The notes under the pieces: generated by a model
The model's input: the letters and a program-made list of their open reading frames with translations, nothing else
Told to the model about the DNA's origin: nothing
Database searches by the model: none
Assembly (NCBI GenBank): GCA_025603075.1
Contig: MU626273.1
Span: 1-64,000, forward strand
Reading direction: 5' to 3'
DNA length: 64,000 nt
From: Neoconidiobolus thromboides FSU 785
Lineage: Eukaryota; Entomophthoromycota; Entomophthoromycetes; Entomophthorales; Neoconidiobolaceae
Program-made: the position numbers and the translations under genes
Shown here: positions 28,301 to 40,336 of the stretch, in pieces
Layout: every line of letters begins with the position of its first letter
Numbering within the stretch: position 1 is the stretch's first letter

Positions 28301-31161
28301 CCTCTGAAAGCTCGGGGGGTTTATAGTCGCATAACTCTCGTAATATGTTAAGTAAGGAAGGATCTTTGGCAATTTCAGACGAAAGGCTTGTGCTTAATAC
28401 ATTAAATGATACTTGTTTATAGGCACATTGGATAACTTCATGGCGAAGCTTTGAAGTGACATCGGTATTTAAAAAGGGACTTCTTTCAGAAATACAATAT
28501 ATTATAAGCTTAAAGAAATTAACCAAAATCAAATTTTCCTGATTTGAGTCATAGCTTGTTTCTAGCGTCTCATTTGTAAACCAGTAAGTAAGCTCAAATC
28601 TCTCAATCAATGTTTGAAGCACCACTTCAGGTGAGAAAATGCCAAACATAAACTGTATAGAGCTTAGTATCGGCATTATAGTTGAAAAACTTCGATCTGA
28701 AAGATATCGACCAATACTGCTAAAATATGGTCCATTTCGTACCCAATAGTTAGCTTCTGTTTGAGAAAATAACACCAGACTTCTAATTGGATAATCGAAA
28801 ACTGCCAAAAGTAACATGTTAATATCAGGTTGAATAAATTCATTTTTTGCTTCTGGGCCTAACAAAACTTGTATAAGATCAAAACATCCTAAACCTTGGA
28901 ACTCTTTGATATCTGTTTTTGCTATGTATTTCAATAGGTTCCCAAGGAAGAGATTAAGTGTATAATAGTAAGAAACAGGCTTGCCTTCTCCAGGAGAAAA
29001 TTTCACTATTGTGTTGATATTTCCAAAACCATCATCGATATCATGGTAGATTACTCCGTTTAATCCCTCTGTTATATTCTCACTTCTGAAATCCCCGCCC
29101 TCGAAAATCCAAGAGGCAATTTTTTGAATTGTACGGCGAACGGCTTTTATAAGATGCGGTAAAGAATGACCAAAAAGGGAAGTGTAATCCTTGTATAATG
29201 CTTTGAATCTAGAGATTGTATTTATCGCTACAGACTCTTTTTTGTCTTCGAATTCAATATGAATTTGTGTTAATCTTTTGATTGGATGCAGACCCTGAAA
29301 CCTGGACAAAAAGTTTAGAATTTGAGCCAAAAGTACATGATCTTCGTATATTGCAGAGGAAACGCTTTCATGGTCGAAAAAATAAGAAAAGTCGTGATAT
29401 ATTGATGCTAGTGGTTCAGTCTCGAAGGCATCGATAGAGCAATCAAATAGAGGTGGTAACTTTTTTGAAAAACTGGCATAATCCTCAACATTTGATACTT
29501 GAGGATGATAAAAAGATTCTACAATATATGTTAAAGTTCTAAGGAAATCTAGTTCCACTTGCAAAGCTTTGGAAACACTGGGGACTGTGAATAATTGAAC
29601 TGAAAATTCAAGAAGACTTGAAGTTAGTTCTGGTAGGTCTACTCTAGGTTTTGAGAATTCCGGATAATTTACCGCAAAGTTTTTTGCTGTGATTACTTTA
29701 TATTCGGAAGAACTTGAAAGAAGAGATCTGGTATATATTTCTTTTAGTTCAAGCTGAACTATCTTCCAAAATCTTGAATCAAAGTTAAATAATTTGTTTA
29801 GCCTTGAATTCGGAAACTTCCATTCTTTTTTTGGTAAGATCAAGTAGCTGTTGTTTGAACTGCTGGTTGCAATTTGAATAGAAAAAGGGAAGAAATCCAT
29901 TGAAATATCTTCGAAATGTCTTAAATCAATATCACTGTGATAAGACGTAATACTTTGGTTTGAATATAGGTTTTCACTGTTTACTTGAGAAAAAGAAGTG
30001 TAGTAAGTTTCAATTTGATTATCTATAAAATTTTGTACTTATTAGTATTGAGTTAAAATAATGTAATGCTTTTGGCCTCTTACCGTAATTTATGAGTTTC
30101 CGTGATAGAGTTTCAAGAAAATAATCCATAAAATCACCACCCTTAAATTCTTTTAACTTTGGATTCGTAATTAACCATATATAATGAATTAGAAAACCTG
30201 CCACCTCCTCAAAAAAGAGGGATGTAAATGATCTAATAGAAACCCCAAGCTTATGTTTTAAGATATCCTGAGCAATAAGGGTCAGCTCATCAATTGATTT
30301 TGAATGCTTGGCCATTTCTCTGCCTATATGGTCTATATTCCTTGTTGAAACACTTGCAACAGATTTGGAAAACTTTAAAATAGTCCTAAAAATTTTAATA
30401 ACATCATTATAGCTATGAGCTTCATCATTTAAAATCATCAAACCAAATACTTCATCATTTAAACTTTTATGATCCAGTCCCCAGTGATTATATACTTTTT
30501 GGGTATTCTCCAGGATACTTTCTTTAACTAAAGATGACTTTAAGTCTTGAGGTGAAAGACTAAACACTTCTATTATGAAATCGAAAGCAAACTCAATTAA
30601 ACACTCAATTGAGACCTTAGTATTATATGATAAATTAGAAGCAATTTCCTCAAAGCTTTTTTTGAATTCCTTTTTATGATGCTCACATACTAAATCTTCA
30701 AACGCTTCCTCATCTCCACAATCACAACAACCAAAATTTGATCCATGTACATGTATATGAACTTCATGGCCCTGATGGTTAGATCCTTTAAAGCAACTTT
30801 CACACAACACACAAGTAGGATCCGCAGCACAATTTCTAAAGTTAAAGTTGAATTAAACACTTGTTATGTCCTTAAAGTCTTACCTGCAGCTATAAACTGC
30901 TTCTCCATCCTCAAACACTCTTCCACAGAAAGCACTTTTTTTGACTTTGTTTGTGTTAGTATTAACATTTGGTAAATAAAGCCCTAAATCACTATCATAT
31001 TCAAGTTCATTACATCCTAGGAAATCATTTAAAAACAAAACAAGTTCTCGCTTTTTATCAGAGCTGAATTCATAATTAATGTCATTACATAAGCTTCTTA
31101 ATTTATCTTTAAGTATTGATTTTTTATATAAACATATGTCTGCATTATTGCTTGGAGGCAT
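25362..31161 (-). CDS. UBR1: UBR1-type E3 ubiquitin ligase (N-recognin), spliced
   Basis: Four exons (31161-30884, 30835-30084, 30037-25532/25531, 25485-25362) give a continuous 1886-residue frame; all introns are GT-AG. The UBR box spans about residues 78-150 (SAFCGRVFEDGEAVYSCRNC, ADPTCVLCESCF, H-x-GH, GCCDCGDEEAF) and has all expected zinc Cys/His. A ClpS-like N-domain follows at about 220-300 (GLMILNDEAHSYNDV). A Glu/Lys-rich coiled coil precedes the RING (CIICQEKG at about 1194, SCGHILHISCL, FICPLCNSLNN at about 1321), split by a long insertion. The C-terminal zinc region has AICLFCGQVICQSQVCC and HQQRCSG. It ubiquitinates proteins with destabilising N-termini, with a Rad6-type E2, in cytosol and nucleus. 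Length is near the yeast protein's. Confidence 0.93.
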
Positions 31162-31863
31162 TCCGTGTTGTATAAAATGAGATTGAACTTAAAAATGTTT
31201 TAATAATTTTGATTTGTTTTCAATTTATTGGATTTTTAATGTTTAGCTTGATTAATGCTAAATAGATAGAGATTTTTAATCACTTCTATTGGTGTGTTTT
31301 AGAAAAGAATTTATTAATATTCTAAATTTTAAGCTTAAAATGTAAACAAAGCATTAAAAGGTGAAAAGACATTCCCTTAGTCTTAGATTGCAATCATACT
31401 CAAAAACGTATTTGAACATCTGAAGATGAATAGTTTTGTATAAATTTAAATACTACTATTTTCATCAATTTTGAGAATCATATATGCCCACTACTTTTTA
31501 TGTAACTAAGATTAGATATAAATTAAACGATAAAATGATATTATATACAAATACAAACTAGATATGAGATTTTTATAAAAATTAAAAAATTAAAATTTTA
31601 CCAAGCTTCATGGCCATCGTTTATAGTTATCATTTGATGCTCTTTTATCATGGAATAATATATGTGTAAATATTGTCACAGATTTAGGGAAATTCTTAAT
31701 ATATTGAAATAGTTTGAAGTTCAAATACATAGTTCAAACACAACTAAAATATTGGTTTATTTTGTAACCTTAAAGATTCTCAGCAGGTATATATGTCATT
31801 TGTAGTATCTTTTATTAAAGAATAGTAATCATTTAGATATTGTTAATTTTAACACAAAGTGCC
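31162..31863. other. Intergenic spacer
   Basis: About 700 bp of AT-rich sequence upstream of UBR1 and downstream of receptor 3. No gene or repeat recognised. Confidence 0.6.
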
Positions 31864-32763
31864 TTATACGATGGCTTTCTTGGATGATCTTACTACTTTT
31901 GTGATGGCCTTTTCGGCTTCTTTGTATAAGAGGCTATTATACAAAAATAAAGAAGCATTAAAAAAGCCCTGAAGCCCTTTAAAAAAACTTGACGCAATAG
32001 AAGTCTGGAACTCTTGATCAAAGGTAAAGCTTTTTCCAAAAAGCAACCTAAATACTAATACTATATAGCAAACTATTGGAATTAATGAAAACATCAACAG
32101 TCGAATAATCACACATTTATTAACATTAGTTACTGTTTTTTTATCAAAACTTGTATTAAGTTTGTATTTCTCATAAAACAAATTAAATGACACAGTGGCA
32201 AATACAAACGTACAAAATATTATCGAAAAAAGAATCCATGCATAATTTACGGCATAAGCCCAAACAAACCCACTAGTTTCATCTTCATTAAACCAGCAAG
32301 TTGATCCTTCTCCTGATGTAAATATAATCTCTCCAAGCACTACTGGAAGTATACTTAAAACTAATGACAAAATGAGTGGGACAATATAGTAGGCATATTT
32401 TAATACCATCCCGATTTGATACTTAAATACTACAGTGAGATATAAGTTTAAACCTATTGAAAGAGTATACAATAAAGATATTAGCGTGCTAAATACTTGA
32501 GTTAAAAAAGAGATGGCGCACACAGTTCCCTCTTCTGAGTTAATAGTGACTAAAGTTGAGCAGCTGAAAAAAAAATCTCCAATTAAAATAAATATAGACA
32601 AGCGATACGGTAGAGATATATTAACTTTTTGATTTATCACAGATAAAACTAAAACAGCAAGTAGTATAATAAAAGTAAATATTATAGAAACCGTATGAGA
32701 AAAATAAGTTACTATTTTATTTTGGTAAATATAGTAAGCTTCTTGGTCTACCTCTCTTTTCAT
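31864..32763 (-). CDS. Seven-transmembrane receptor, copy 3
   Basis: A 299-residue, intronless paralogue of the receptors at 20-22.6 kb. It has the family motifs YIYQNKIVTYFSH, LPYRLSIFILIGDFFFS, STCWFNEDE, NYAWILFSIIFC and FFKGLQGFFNASLFLYN, then a basic tail (KEAEKAITKVVRSSKKA). Seven hydrophobic segments are visible. Start fixed by alignment with paralogues. Confidence 0.85.
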   Translation of the reverse strand: MKREVDQEAYYIYQNKIVTYFSHTVSIIFTFIILLAVLVLSVINQKVNISLPYRLSIFILIGDFFFSCSTLVTINSEEGTVCAISFLTQVFSTLISLLYTLSIGLNLYLTVVFKYQIGMVLKYAYYIVPLILSLVLSILPVVLGEIIFTSGEGSTCWFNEDETSGFVWAYAVNYAWILFSIIFCTFVFATVSFNLFYEKYKLNTSFDKKTVTNVNKCVIIRLLMFSLIPIVCYIVLVFRLLFGKSFTFDQEFQTSIASSFFKGLQGFFNASLFLYNSLLYKEAEKAITKVVRSSKKAIV

Positions 32764-33066
32764 TGAATCACTATTTTAATACCAGATTAAAATTTCAAAA
32801 ATAGTATTACTATATTTTCTTTGCTTTTCAATATAAATGTTCTAATTATATTCAATAAAAAGATGACTTGGCATCAATTTATAATGACATTAATTATTCC
32901 TCATATTTGCAATATCTATGTCAAGATAGAACTTTAATCGATTGATCTTGGTTTTATTGACTTTTCTTTATATTAACTTTGGTTAAATTTTGCTATTTGA
33001 TTTAATAATTTTAAATTTAAATGCCAAATGTTAAATTTATTTTTTGTATACAAAAAAACAACTCAA

Positions 33067-33172
33067 ATATGGGAATGTATTTTTGTGTTTAGTAATTTCA
33101 CTAATAATATTTCCGCTCAAATGTGCTTAAAAGATAGAAAAATAATTAAGCCAAAAAAAACATCCCCATATA
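33067..33172 (+). repeat. MITE-like element, copy 8
   Basis: Forward copy with ATATGGGAATGT at the left and ACATCCCCATAT at the right; one mismatch in the terminal repeats. The core CTCAAATGTGCTTAAAAGAT is conserved. Confidence 0.85.
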
Positions 33173-33827
33173 TCAAAATAGTATAATGGTTATAACTATG
33201 CAGTCATTGGCACTCTTTTTCAAAAACCACTAGCTAAAGCAAAAGGAAAACAAAGGTATAATTCCATAACATTTATGAAAACAATTTATATATATATATT
33301 CCGCAGTTATACTTATGCCTATCTCTATTAGTAGATAAGTACTAATGTTTTATACTTTAGCACTCTCAAATATTGTGGTGTAGAATTTCGGAAACAACTT
33401 CTAAGGATATTTCAATAGTACTCTTCTTTTTAGGCTAAAAAAATAAGATAATCATTAGTTGTAACGACAAAACATTTTAATATCTAGAGATAGAATATTT
33501 TTGATGTAACAAAACTTCCTTATTCTAATTATATACTATTACTGGTAAAACTTTTTCTGAAAAGGAGGTTACTTTAGAAACGCTCTTATAAGTCCGAATT
33601 AGCACCAAACTTCACGATTTATTCCTCTATTAATAATTTATTAAAATTAACACCATGCATCAACCTGTGGCTTAGTTTGTTTCAAGTATTGTTATCATAG
33701 CTAATGCTAATAAAAGTAAATAGACATCGAGCTTAAAAATTATTTTACAAAAAATAGTCCTAAAAAGTTGGTATAAAAATTTATTAAAGCTGAAAATCAA
33801 AAGCTTAATATATTTGAGAAAGGAATT

Positions 33828-33933
33828 ATATGGGGATGTATTTTTGTGTTTAAGAATTTTACTAACAAATTTTCCGCTCAAATAGCGCTTAAAAGGTGGA
33901 AAAAGTAATAAAATCAAAAAAATCATCCTCATA
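33828..33933 (+). repeat. MITE-like element, copy 9
   Basis: Forward copy, ATATGGGGATGT to ATCATCCTCATAT, with the core CTCAAATAGCGCTTAAAAGG. Close to the family consensus. Confidence 0.85.
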
Positions 33934-34180
33934 TTATTTTCACTTATGGTTTATGTACATTTACAAAAAGTTAATACTTTATTTCCCTACAAAATAATTA
34001 GAGGTTTTAAATATGACCTCAAATTTCAAATTTCAAATTGGTAAAAGTTGTAATATAATTTATGAAATATTCTAATTAAGTAAATCATTTGAGCTATTAT
34101 AAGCGATATGGTTTATAAATAGATCAATATTAAAAGCTAATGTTATATTTATTGAAATGATTAAGTACTAAGATAAAGTC

Positions 34181-34953
34181 TTAAAGATAGAACCCCTTTG
34201 TTAATTTTTTAAAAGTCAGCTCAGTCTTTCTGTAAAGTAAACTATTAGAAAGAAAATTTTCAAGTATCAGAAATGCCTTGAAAGTCATGAAAAAAGCAGT
34301 TGTGATGTTTAAGAAATAGCTTGGTTCTGACTTTAGTGTAATTATTTTTGGCACTGAAAATAATTTAAACATTACCAAAGTGTAACATATAATCAGAAGC
34401 AATGTATACATTGATAATTTGACAATTGTTCTTGCTTTAACTTCAAATTTGTTTACCAATATATGAGGATGTATTTTTTTATTTAAGCATCTTACTAACA
34501 GTTTTTCCACTCAAACAGTGCTTAAAAAATGGAAAAAAAGCGATGAAATCAAAAAACCCTGCTTAGAAATGAAGATCAAATTAAAGGATTTTTGAACAAT
34601 TAAATAATGTGTAATCGAAATAAAGACTAGAATATAAAATATGACTGTAGTCATAATCCATCTATAGTTAGTTCCATAAGCCCAGATTAACCCTTTAGGT
34701 TCATCTTATTTAAACTGACATGAGGCGCCATCTAAAGGGATTTATTTGAATGTCAATGGCAATATACACTAACAAAAAATGATATTAAAAATTGGGTCAT
34801 ATATAAAACTAGATGAATTATTTACCACAATAAATTTAAAAATCATACCTAACACCAAATTTGAAACAATGGCTATAGTATACAATAAAAAAATTCAAGT
34901 AGTGGATACAAAACACATAAAATCTTATTTAGAATTTATAGCCATAATTTGAA
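34181..34953 (-). pseudogene. Decayed seven-transmembrane receptor gene (copy 4), interrupted by a MITE
   Basis: The minus strand has receptor fragments in family order. From about 34953: MCFVSTT then a stop, LLYTIAIVSNLVLGMIFKF (TM3 equivalent), DGASCQFK then a stop where the paralogues have GSCWF-E, GLIWAYGTNYRWIMTTVIF (TM5), then the MITE at 34460-34560, then EVKARTIVKLSMYTLLLIIC (TM6) and TAFFMTFKAFLILENFLSNS (TM7 equivalent). In-frame stops, shifted frames and the insertion show it is dead. It is closest to the receptor at 54889-55791 (shared EVKTRTI/EVKARTI and WIMATI/WIMTTV). Confidence 0.8.
34460..34560 (+). repeat. MITE-like element, copy 10, inside the receptor pseudogene
   Basis: Forward copy starting ATATGAGGATGT; the right terminal repeat is lost at AAAAAACCCTGC. 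It separates the TM5 and TM6 remnants of the dead receptor gene. Confidence 0.8.
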
Positions 34954-35059
34954 ATATGGGGGATGTTTTCTTTGGTTTCATTACTTTTTGCTTTTTTAAG
35001 CGCTATTTGAGCGGAAAAATTATTAGTGAAATTGCTAGGCAAAAAATACATCGCCATAT
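34954..35059 (-). repeat. MITE-like element, copy 11
   Basis: Reverse copy, ATATGGGGGATGTTTTC to ACATCGCCATAT, with the core TTTTTTAAGCGCTATTTGAG. It replaces or displaces the 5' part (TM1-TM2) of the dead receptor gene. Confidence 0.85.
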
Positions 35060-37183
35060 ACTGAAATAAGTTTTTGATTGGTATAATACAATCAAAGGGA
35101 TATGGATTTGCTTAATTCCCAAGTTCTTTAAATAATTACTGTGATAATATGAGTAAAATTGATATACTCTACTTTCATTTTAAAATACCATACCTAAGTT
35201 AACTGAAGACTAATACAATGTTACAATGGTAATACAGTACTGTAGTAATAATAAGTCTTAACTAGAAGTTAGAAAAAGCTTCAAAATATTATAAGCACTA
35301 GAAAGATTAATTCAGAGTTAAAATGCTTAAAATTTGCTCATCTTCCAAATAATATATCATTAATGTTTAAACTATTTTCAATACAAACTCCGATTCATAA
35401 TTTATTAAAATCGACATGTTACGCCAAAAGAGCTTTGATGATTATAATTTTAATAGCTTTAATATTAATTTCATTATCATAAATATATTTTAATATTTAT
35501 CTATTAATCTAGTTCTTTTATATTAGTTAAATAAACAAATAACCCTTCAAAGTGTATTATTATATTCTAAAATGTACTTAAATGATAGTAATGATTTATT
35601 TTATTGTTATCAAAATTACTACTGAAATTTTACAAAAATAACACCAGATTACTCAAATCAAGTTAAAGTTGAAGTCTCCAAATAATTTTTTTTGTTTATA
35701 GACTTCATCGCTTTTGACCTGGTAAATAAGATGAAACCCTAACGACTAATTTTTAAAACATTAACATTATGTTTTGGTTGGCACTATGTTGTATATCTAG
35801 CAATTCTTTTTTATATTACTTTAACTTTTAAAAGCTTGCACAAACTATCAATACTTAATCTATATTGGTATGATCTTTTAAAATTTTCCTCCTGTCAAAA
35901 TCATACTTTGAATGACCAGATCCTTGTATAACTTCTAATTATTTTTGTGAATTATGTCTAAAGATTATTTATAAATGAATGCATTGCCAATTAGTAGTAT
36001 TTATTTTTATGCTTGTTTATTTAATAAATTTGTGATGGTTTATGATTTGTTTGATAATTGCATAGTTATGAGCTAAATAGTTAATACTTTGGACTATGCA
36101 TACACTGATATATTTCTTAGTGAAAACAATAGACAAATATTATATTAAGGTATTCACATACTTTTAAATGAACTAAGACGTTTAGTTCTTAGTTTGCGTC
36201 TATTACATGGGTTTAATGTTTACAGAATAAATGATAATTCTATCAAAATTTAAAATACACAATACATTTCCATTTTCAACGATTTTAAACAAGCTTATCT
36301 TCCTAATTTTAAACTTTCCTAATTACAGGAATTAGTAACCCGTTCACTCCCATTGGTTTAACTTTGATCAGTCAAGGTTCTTAAACTTTTAGTTTAAAAT
36401 TCATAACTTATGTAACATGTTAAACTTTGATCTGCTGAGAAGATGTCCGAAATCTAGATCTATCAGTATTTTTTGGATAAAGATATAGAAGTATAAGTAC
36501 TTTTCTCTATGTAAAAGCTAGTCCTAAATGTACTAAATATTCTTGCTAATTCAATGGAGACAGAAAAGGCAAAGAGAATATTATGACTGAGCTTTTATCG
36601 ATTTTAAATCAAATCAAAAATGAGAAAACTAAATTTAAAATTGCTATTAGGGCTGGAAGGGGCTAGATTCAAGTTAATTAAAGGAAATGAAACTTTAATT
36701 TTAGGCAGAAACCATTATTGAATATTAAAAACTAAAGTTTCATACCAAACGATGCAAAGAGATAACAATAAATTATACAAATTACGATATTTGAATAAAT
36801 TTACTTAAGTCGGTTGCTATTTCATTCTATTATTACAATTCGTTAGACTATACTTTAAGGTCGGTTGCTCTAAAAGTCATTTTTTGTTGATTTTTAATGA
36901 GTTAAATCTTTGGATATTACGATCACTTTCTAAAAATAGGCAAGAATAAAGATAAAGTTATAAACTTTCAAATTAATGAAACTTCTTTGTTTTAATTTGC
37001 ACCAAGAATGGATTATATTATAGGTAAATTTTATTGGCTTTTTTAACCATTTTTCTTTATGATAGATAATAATTTTAATAAAACATCTTTTATTTATTAA
37101 TTTATTTTCTATTCTTTCTATTATCACATTAACGATAAAGGTTCAATTTGATTTTGAACTTCTTTTAATAATCAACTTTAATA
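35060..37183. other. AT-rich intergenic region
   Basis: 2.1 kb without a supportable gene. A strongly decayed MITE-like patch may lie near 35685-35750. No RNA genes seen. Confidence 0.55.
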
Positions 37184-39646
37184 ATGCCAACTTGTTGTAT
37201 AGAAAACATTTGTCGGGTGATATGTGATGCCACATTTGAACCTGTGGTGGTATGTGATGATTGGCGGCCATTGGCGTGTAATCAAAGGCTAATTGAGGTT
37301 TTCAAGTACAAAAAAGAAGCAGAGATTGTGTGTCAACCGATTCAAGATTTCATGCGCAAACACTTTACTCCAAAAGAGGTATTTGAAAAGGGCCAAAATC
37401 GACAAGTTAAAATAGCAGATCTGACTTACGCTATGGTATCAAACTCGGACATGTCTGAAAAGATGGCCATTGTTAAAACAAAAGAGTGGCATTTTGAGAA
37501 TAGAACATATTACACAATTTCAATTAGAGATGTCCCAATCTTAAAGTTTGCTCAAAAGGAATGGATGCCAATTGAAACGGAAAATAATCCAATGCGCAAC
37601 ATGGTTAGCGACATCAATGAGCCTCAATTAGAATCAAGGTTATTATCTGAATTCGCTTTATTAGCGGATGCGATACCAGTAATGGTTTGGATCTGCGGGC
37701 GTGAAGGCGAAATATATTATGCAAATAGAAGGGTTAAAGAAACATGGGGAATTGATGTGTTATCAGAGCCTTGGGATCAGAATATACATCCAGAAGATTG
37801 GGAACAATTTGTACCTCTTTGGCAAGATGCATCTAAATCTTTAACGCCATTTAAAATGGAAGCGCGATATAGAAATAAGCAAACACCAATTATCGCAGGT
37901 GACGAAACTGGGTGGAGATGGCATATCTTTCAATCTATTCCAGTATTTAGGAATGGCGAGTTAAAGCGCTGGGTATTGACAGCGGTCGGTAAAGCTTTAT
38001 TTTATCACATTCAACAATAAAAACCTAATAATTTTTAAGATGTTCATGATTGGAAGAGAGCAGAAGCGGAAAAACAAATGTTAAAAGCTTCAGAACAAAT
38101 GGCTACTGAAGCATCAAGACTTAAATCAGCTTTTTTATCAATGATGTCTCATGAAATACGCACACCTGTAAGTCATTCATTATCAAATTGAAACTAACCT
38201 AAAATTTAAAATTATAGCTATTCGGAATTGTCGGAAACACATCTCTTTTAAAAGAAACCGATATTACAAGTGATCAACGATCATTTATAGATACAATTGA
38301 TGGCTCAGCAAGGTTGATGGTAATTTGTAATTTTAATAAATGGTATTATTCTAATAAATGAATAGATGTCAGTAATACAGGACATATTAGATTTTTCACA
38401 AATTGAAGCTGGAAAACTTAATCTGAATAAAGTATCTTTTTCGCTTGGTCGCATGTTGGGCCAAGTGTCTAAAATAGTAGAAGATTCAGCTTTAAGGAAG
38501 AGTTTAGGATATTCGATAAGCATCCCAAATGAAGATTATATTCTAGAAGGAGACTTGCACCGATTTCAGCAAATCATTATTAACCTTTCATCAAATGCTT
38601 TAAAGTTTACGCATAATGGAAAAGTATCAATTGATGTTAAAGCAGAAAATTTGGAAACAGGACAGGTTGGGCTAAGGCTTACGTTTGCCGATACTGGAAT
38701 TGGAATGACAAAGGAAATTTCAAAAAAGTTGTTTTCACCATGGACACAAGCCGATTCTTCCAATCGTAGATTGTATGGTGGTTCTGGACTAGGCCTTGCG
38801 ATTACAAAATCACTAGTTGATATGATGGGAGGAACAATAGGCCTAAGTACAGAAAAGGAAGTAGGATCTACATTTTGGGTGGAGCTTACTTTCCCTAGGG
38901 GAAATACAGAAAATCCGGTTAATGAAAGTCCATTATCACCTGATTCACCTTTAAAAGCAATTAAATTCGAGTTTTATGATTTACAAGAAGCTTCAAAATA
39001 CATATCAAATTTTAATAGAAATAAATCAGCTGATCATCAAACTAAAAACGGTAATTCAAGCAAGAAAATGCATTCAACTATAGCACAAACCAAACGTGCT
39101 AATAATAATAATGATGTCAACACAAGACCAACTAAAGAATATAAGGCAAATAAAAATAGAAAGTCAATTGGTGATAAGAATGGATTACCAAAAGGAAAAC
39201 GCTTTCAGGTATTATTAGCAGAAGATAACCCAGTAAATCAGGCCATTTTAGTTAGGTTTTTAGAAAAGATGGGATGCATTGAATGTGAATTGACTAGTGA
39301 TGGACAACAAGCACTCAACGCCTACCGTTCTCGATCTTTGGGTCATTATCATGTAATTCTATTAGATCAGTCAATGCCTAAAATGGACGGAGATGAAGTT
39401 TGTAGGGAGATACGCAAAATGGATCCTGATCAAGTGGTGATATCAGTTTCAGCTAATGCCTTACTTTCAGATCGTACACATTTTTTAGAGATTGGTATGA
39501 ATGATCATATATCTAAGCCAGTGACTTTTGTTAATTTTAGAGAAACAGTGACTAAATGGCTATTGAAAGTAAATAATCAAAGTAAAGATAAAGAAACCAA
39601 TGGCAAAAATGAAAATGAAAATGAAAATAAGAATGAAAATAGATAG
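37184..39646 (+). CDS. Hybrid histidine kinase with PAS domain, spliced
   Basis: Four exons (37184-37988, 38040-38167, 38218-38319, 38366-39646) give 771 residues. A PAS-type sensor domain sits at about 155-265 (VMVWICGREGEIYYANRRV, HPEDW). The HisKA H box is SHEIRTP with phospho-acceptor His306. The HATPase has the N box (IIINLSSNALKFT), G1 (FADTGIGM) and G2 (GGSGLGLAI). After a Lys/Asn-rich linker, a receiver domain has AEDNPVNQ, phospho-acceptor Asp679 (LLDQSMPKMDG) and the conserved Lys in HISKPV. No transmembrane segment is seen, so the sensor is cytosolic. It would pass phosphate to an HPt protein and then to Skn7/Ssk1-type regulators. The C-terminus is a short Asn/Glu repeat (NENENENKNEN). 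Catalytic residues are intact. Confidence 0.92.
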
Positions 39647-40336
39647 CTGATGTTAAAATAAGTCGATGTTAGACATTTTATAACACCATATGCCCACAAA
39701 AGGACCTTTTTTATACTTGTATATTTGCTTTTATCTTGGATTTAATAGCTTAGCTCTTTTGTCTATATTTGGAGGAGTATAAAGCTATTGGTCATTGCTT
39801 TTGATTCGGGAAGGAAGTAGCTTGTAAAGTAGTAAACATTTATTTACTAAATCGAGTTTTCATATTTGATTGATAAAATAATTAAATTAGTTTTCATGTT
39901 TTCTTTTCAAATACTTCATCAATATATTACAGATAATAACATTGAATTTAACCTATTAGAATATTCTATCCAATCATACTTTGATTAGTTTATTAAGATA
40001 AAATAGGCTAATTAATTACTGGTATTCATAAGTATTTAATGTTCTAGTAATTTTTTCAAAATTAGTTTTTGATTTTATGAAAATACTGTTAAAACATTTA
40101 ATAATTAAATGACCTTCTCATTTAAACCGTTAAATTTTAGATATGGCTTAATAGTTTGGCATTTATCTATTTACAAATACTCATAAAATCTTGTCTTTAA
40201 AATAATAAATCTTAGCGCATTTAAAAATAGAAAAAATGAACATTACAACAAAACATTTTTAATAAATCCATCGATATTGCTACGATATATCATGTTGGAT
40301 AAAGATAGCGCGTACGCCCATAAATTCATCTTTTGA
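39647..40336. other. Spacer between convergent genes
   Basis: 690 bp of AT-rich sequence between the 3' ends of the histidine kinase and TRP5. Nothing recognised. Confidence 0.6.

Larger units (their letters stand above)
32764..34180. other. Intergenic region with two MITE copies
   Basis: 1.4 kb with MITE copies at 33067-33172 and 33828-33933. A frame at 33672-33932 is partly MITE sequence, and I do not support it as a gene. The remainder is AT-rich and featureless. Confidence 0.55.

Noticed and set aside
33672..33932. Hydrophobic 86-codon frame
   Set aside because: Its first third is MITE copy 9, and the rest is AT-rich hydrophobic translation with no family motif.
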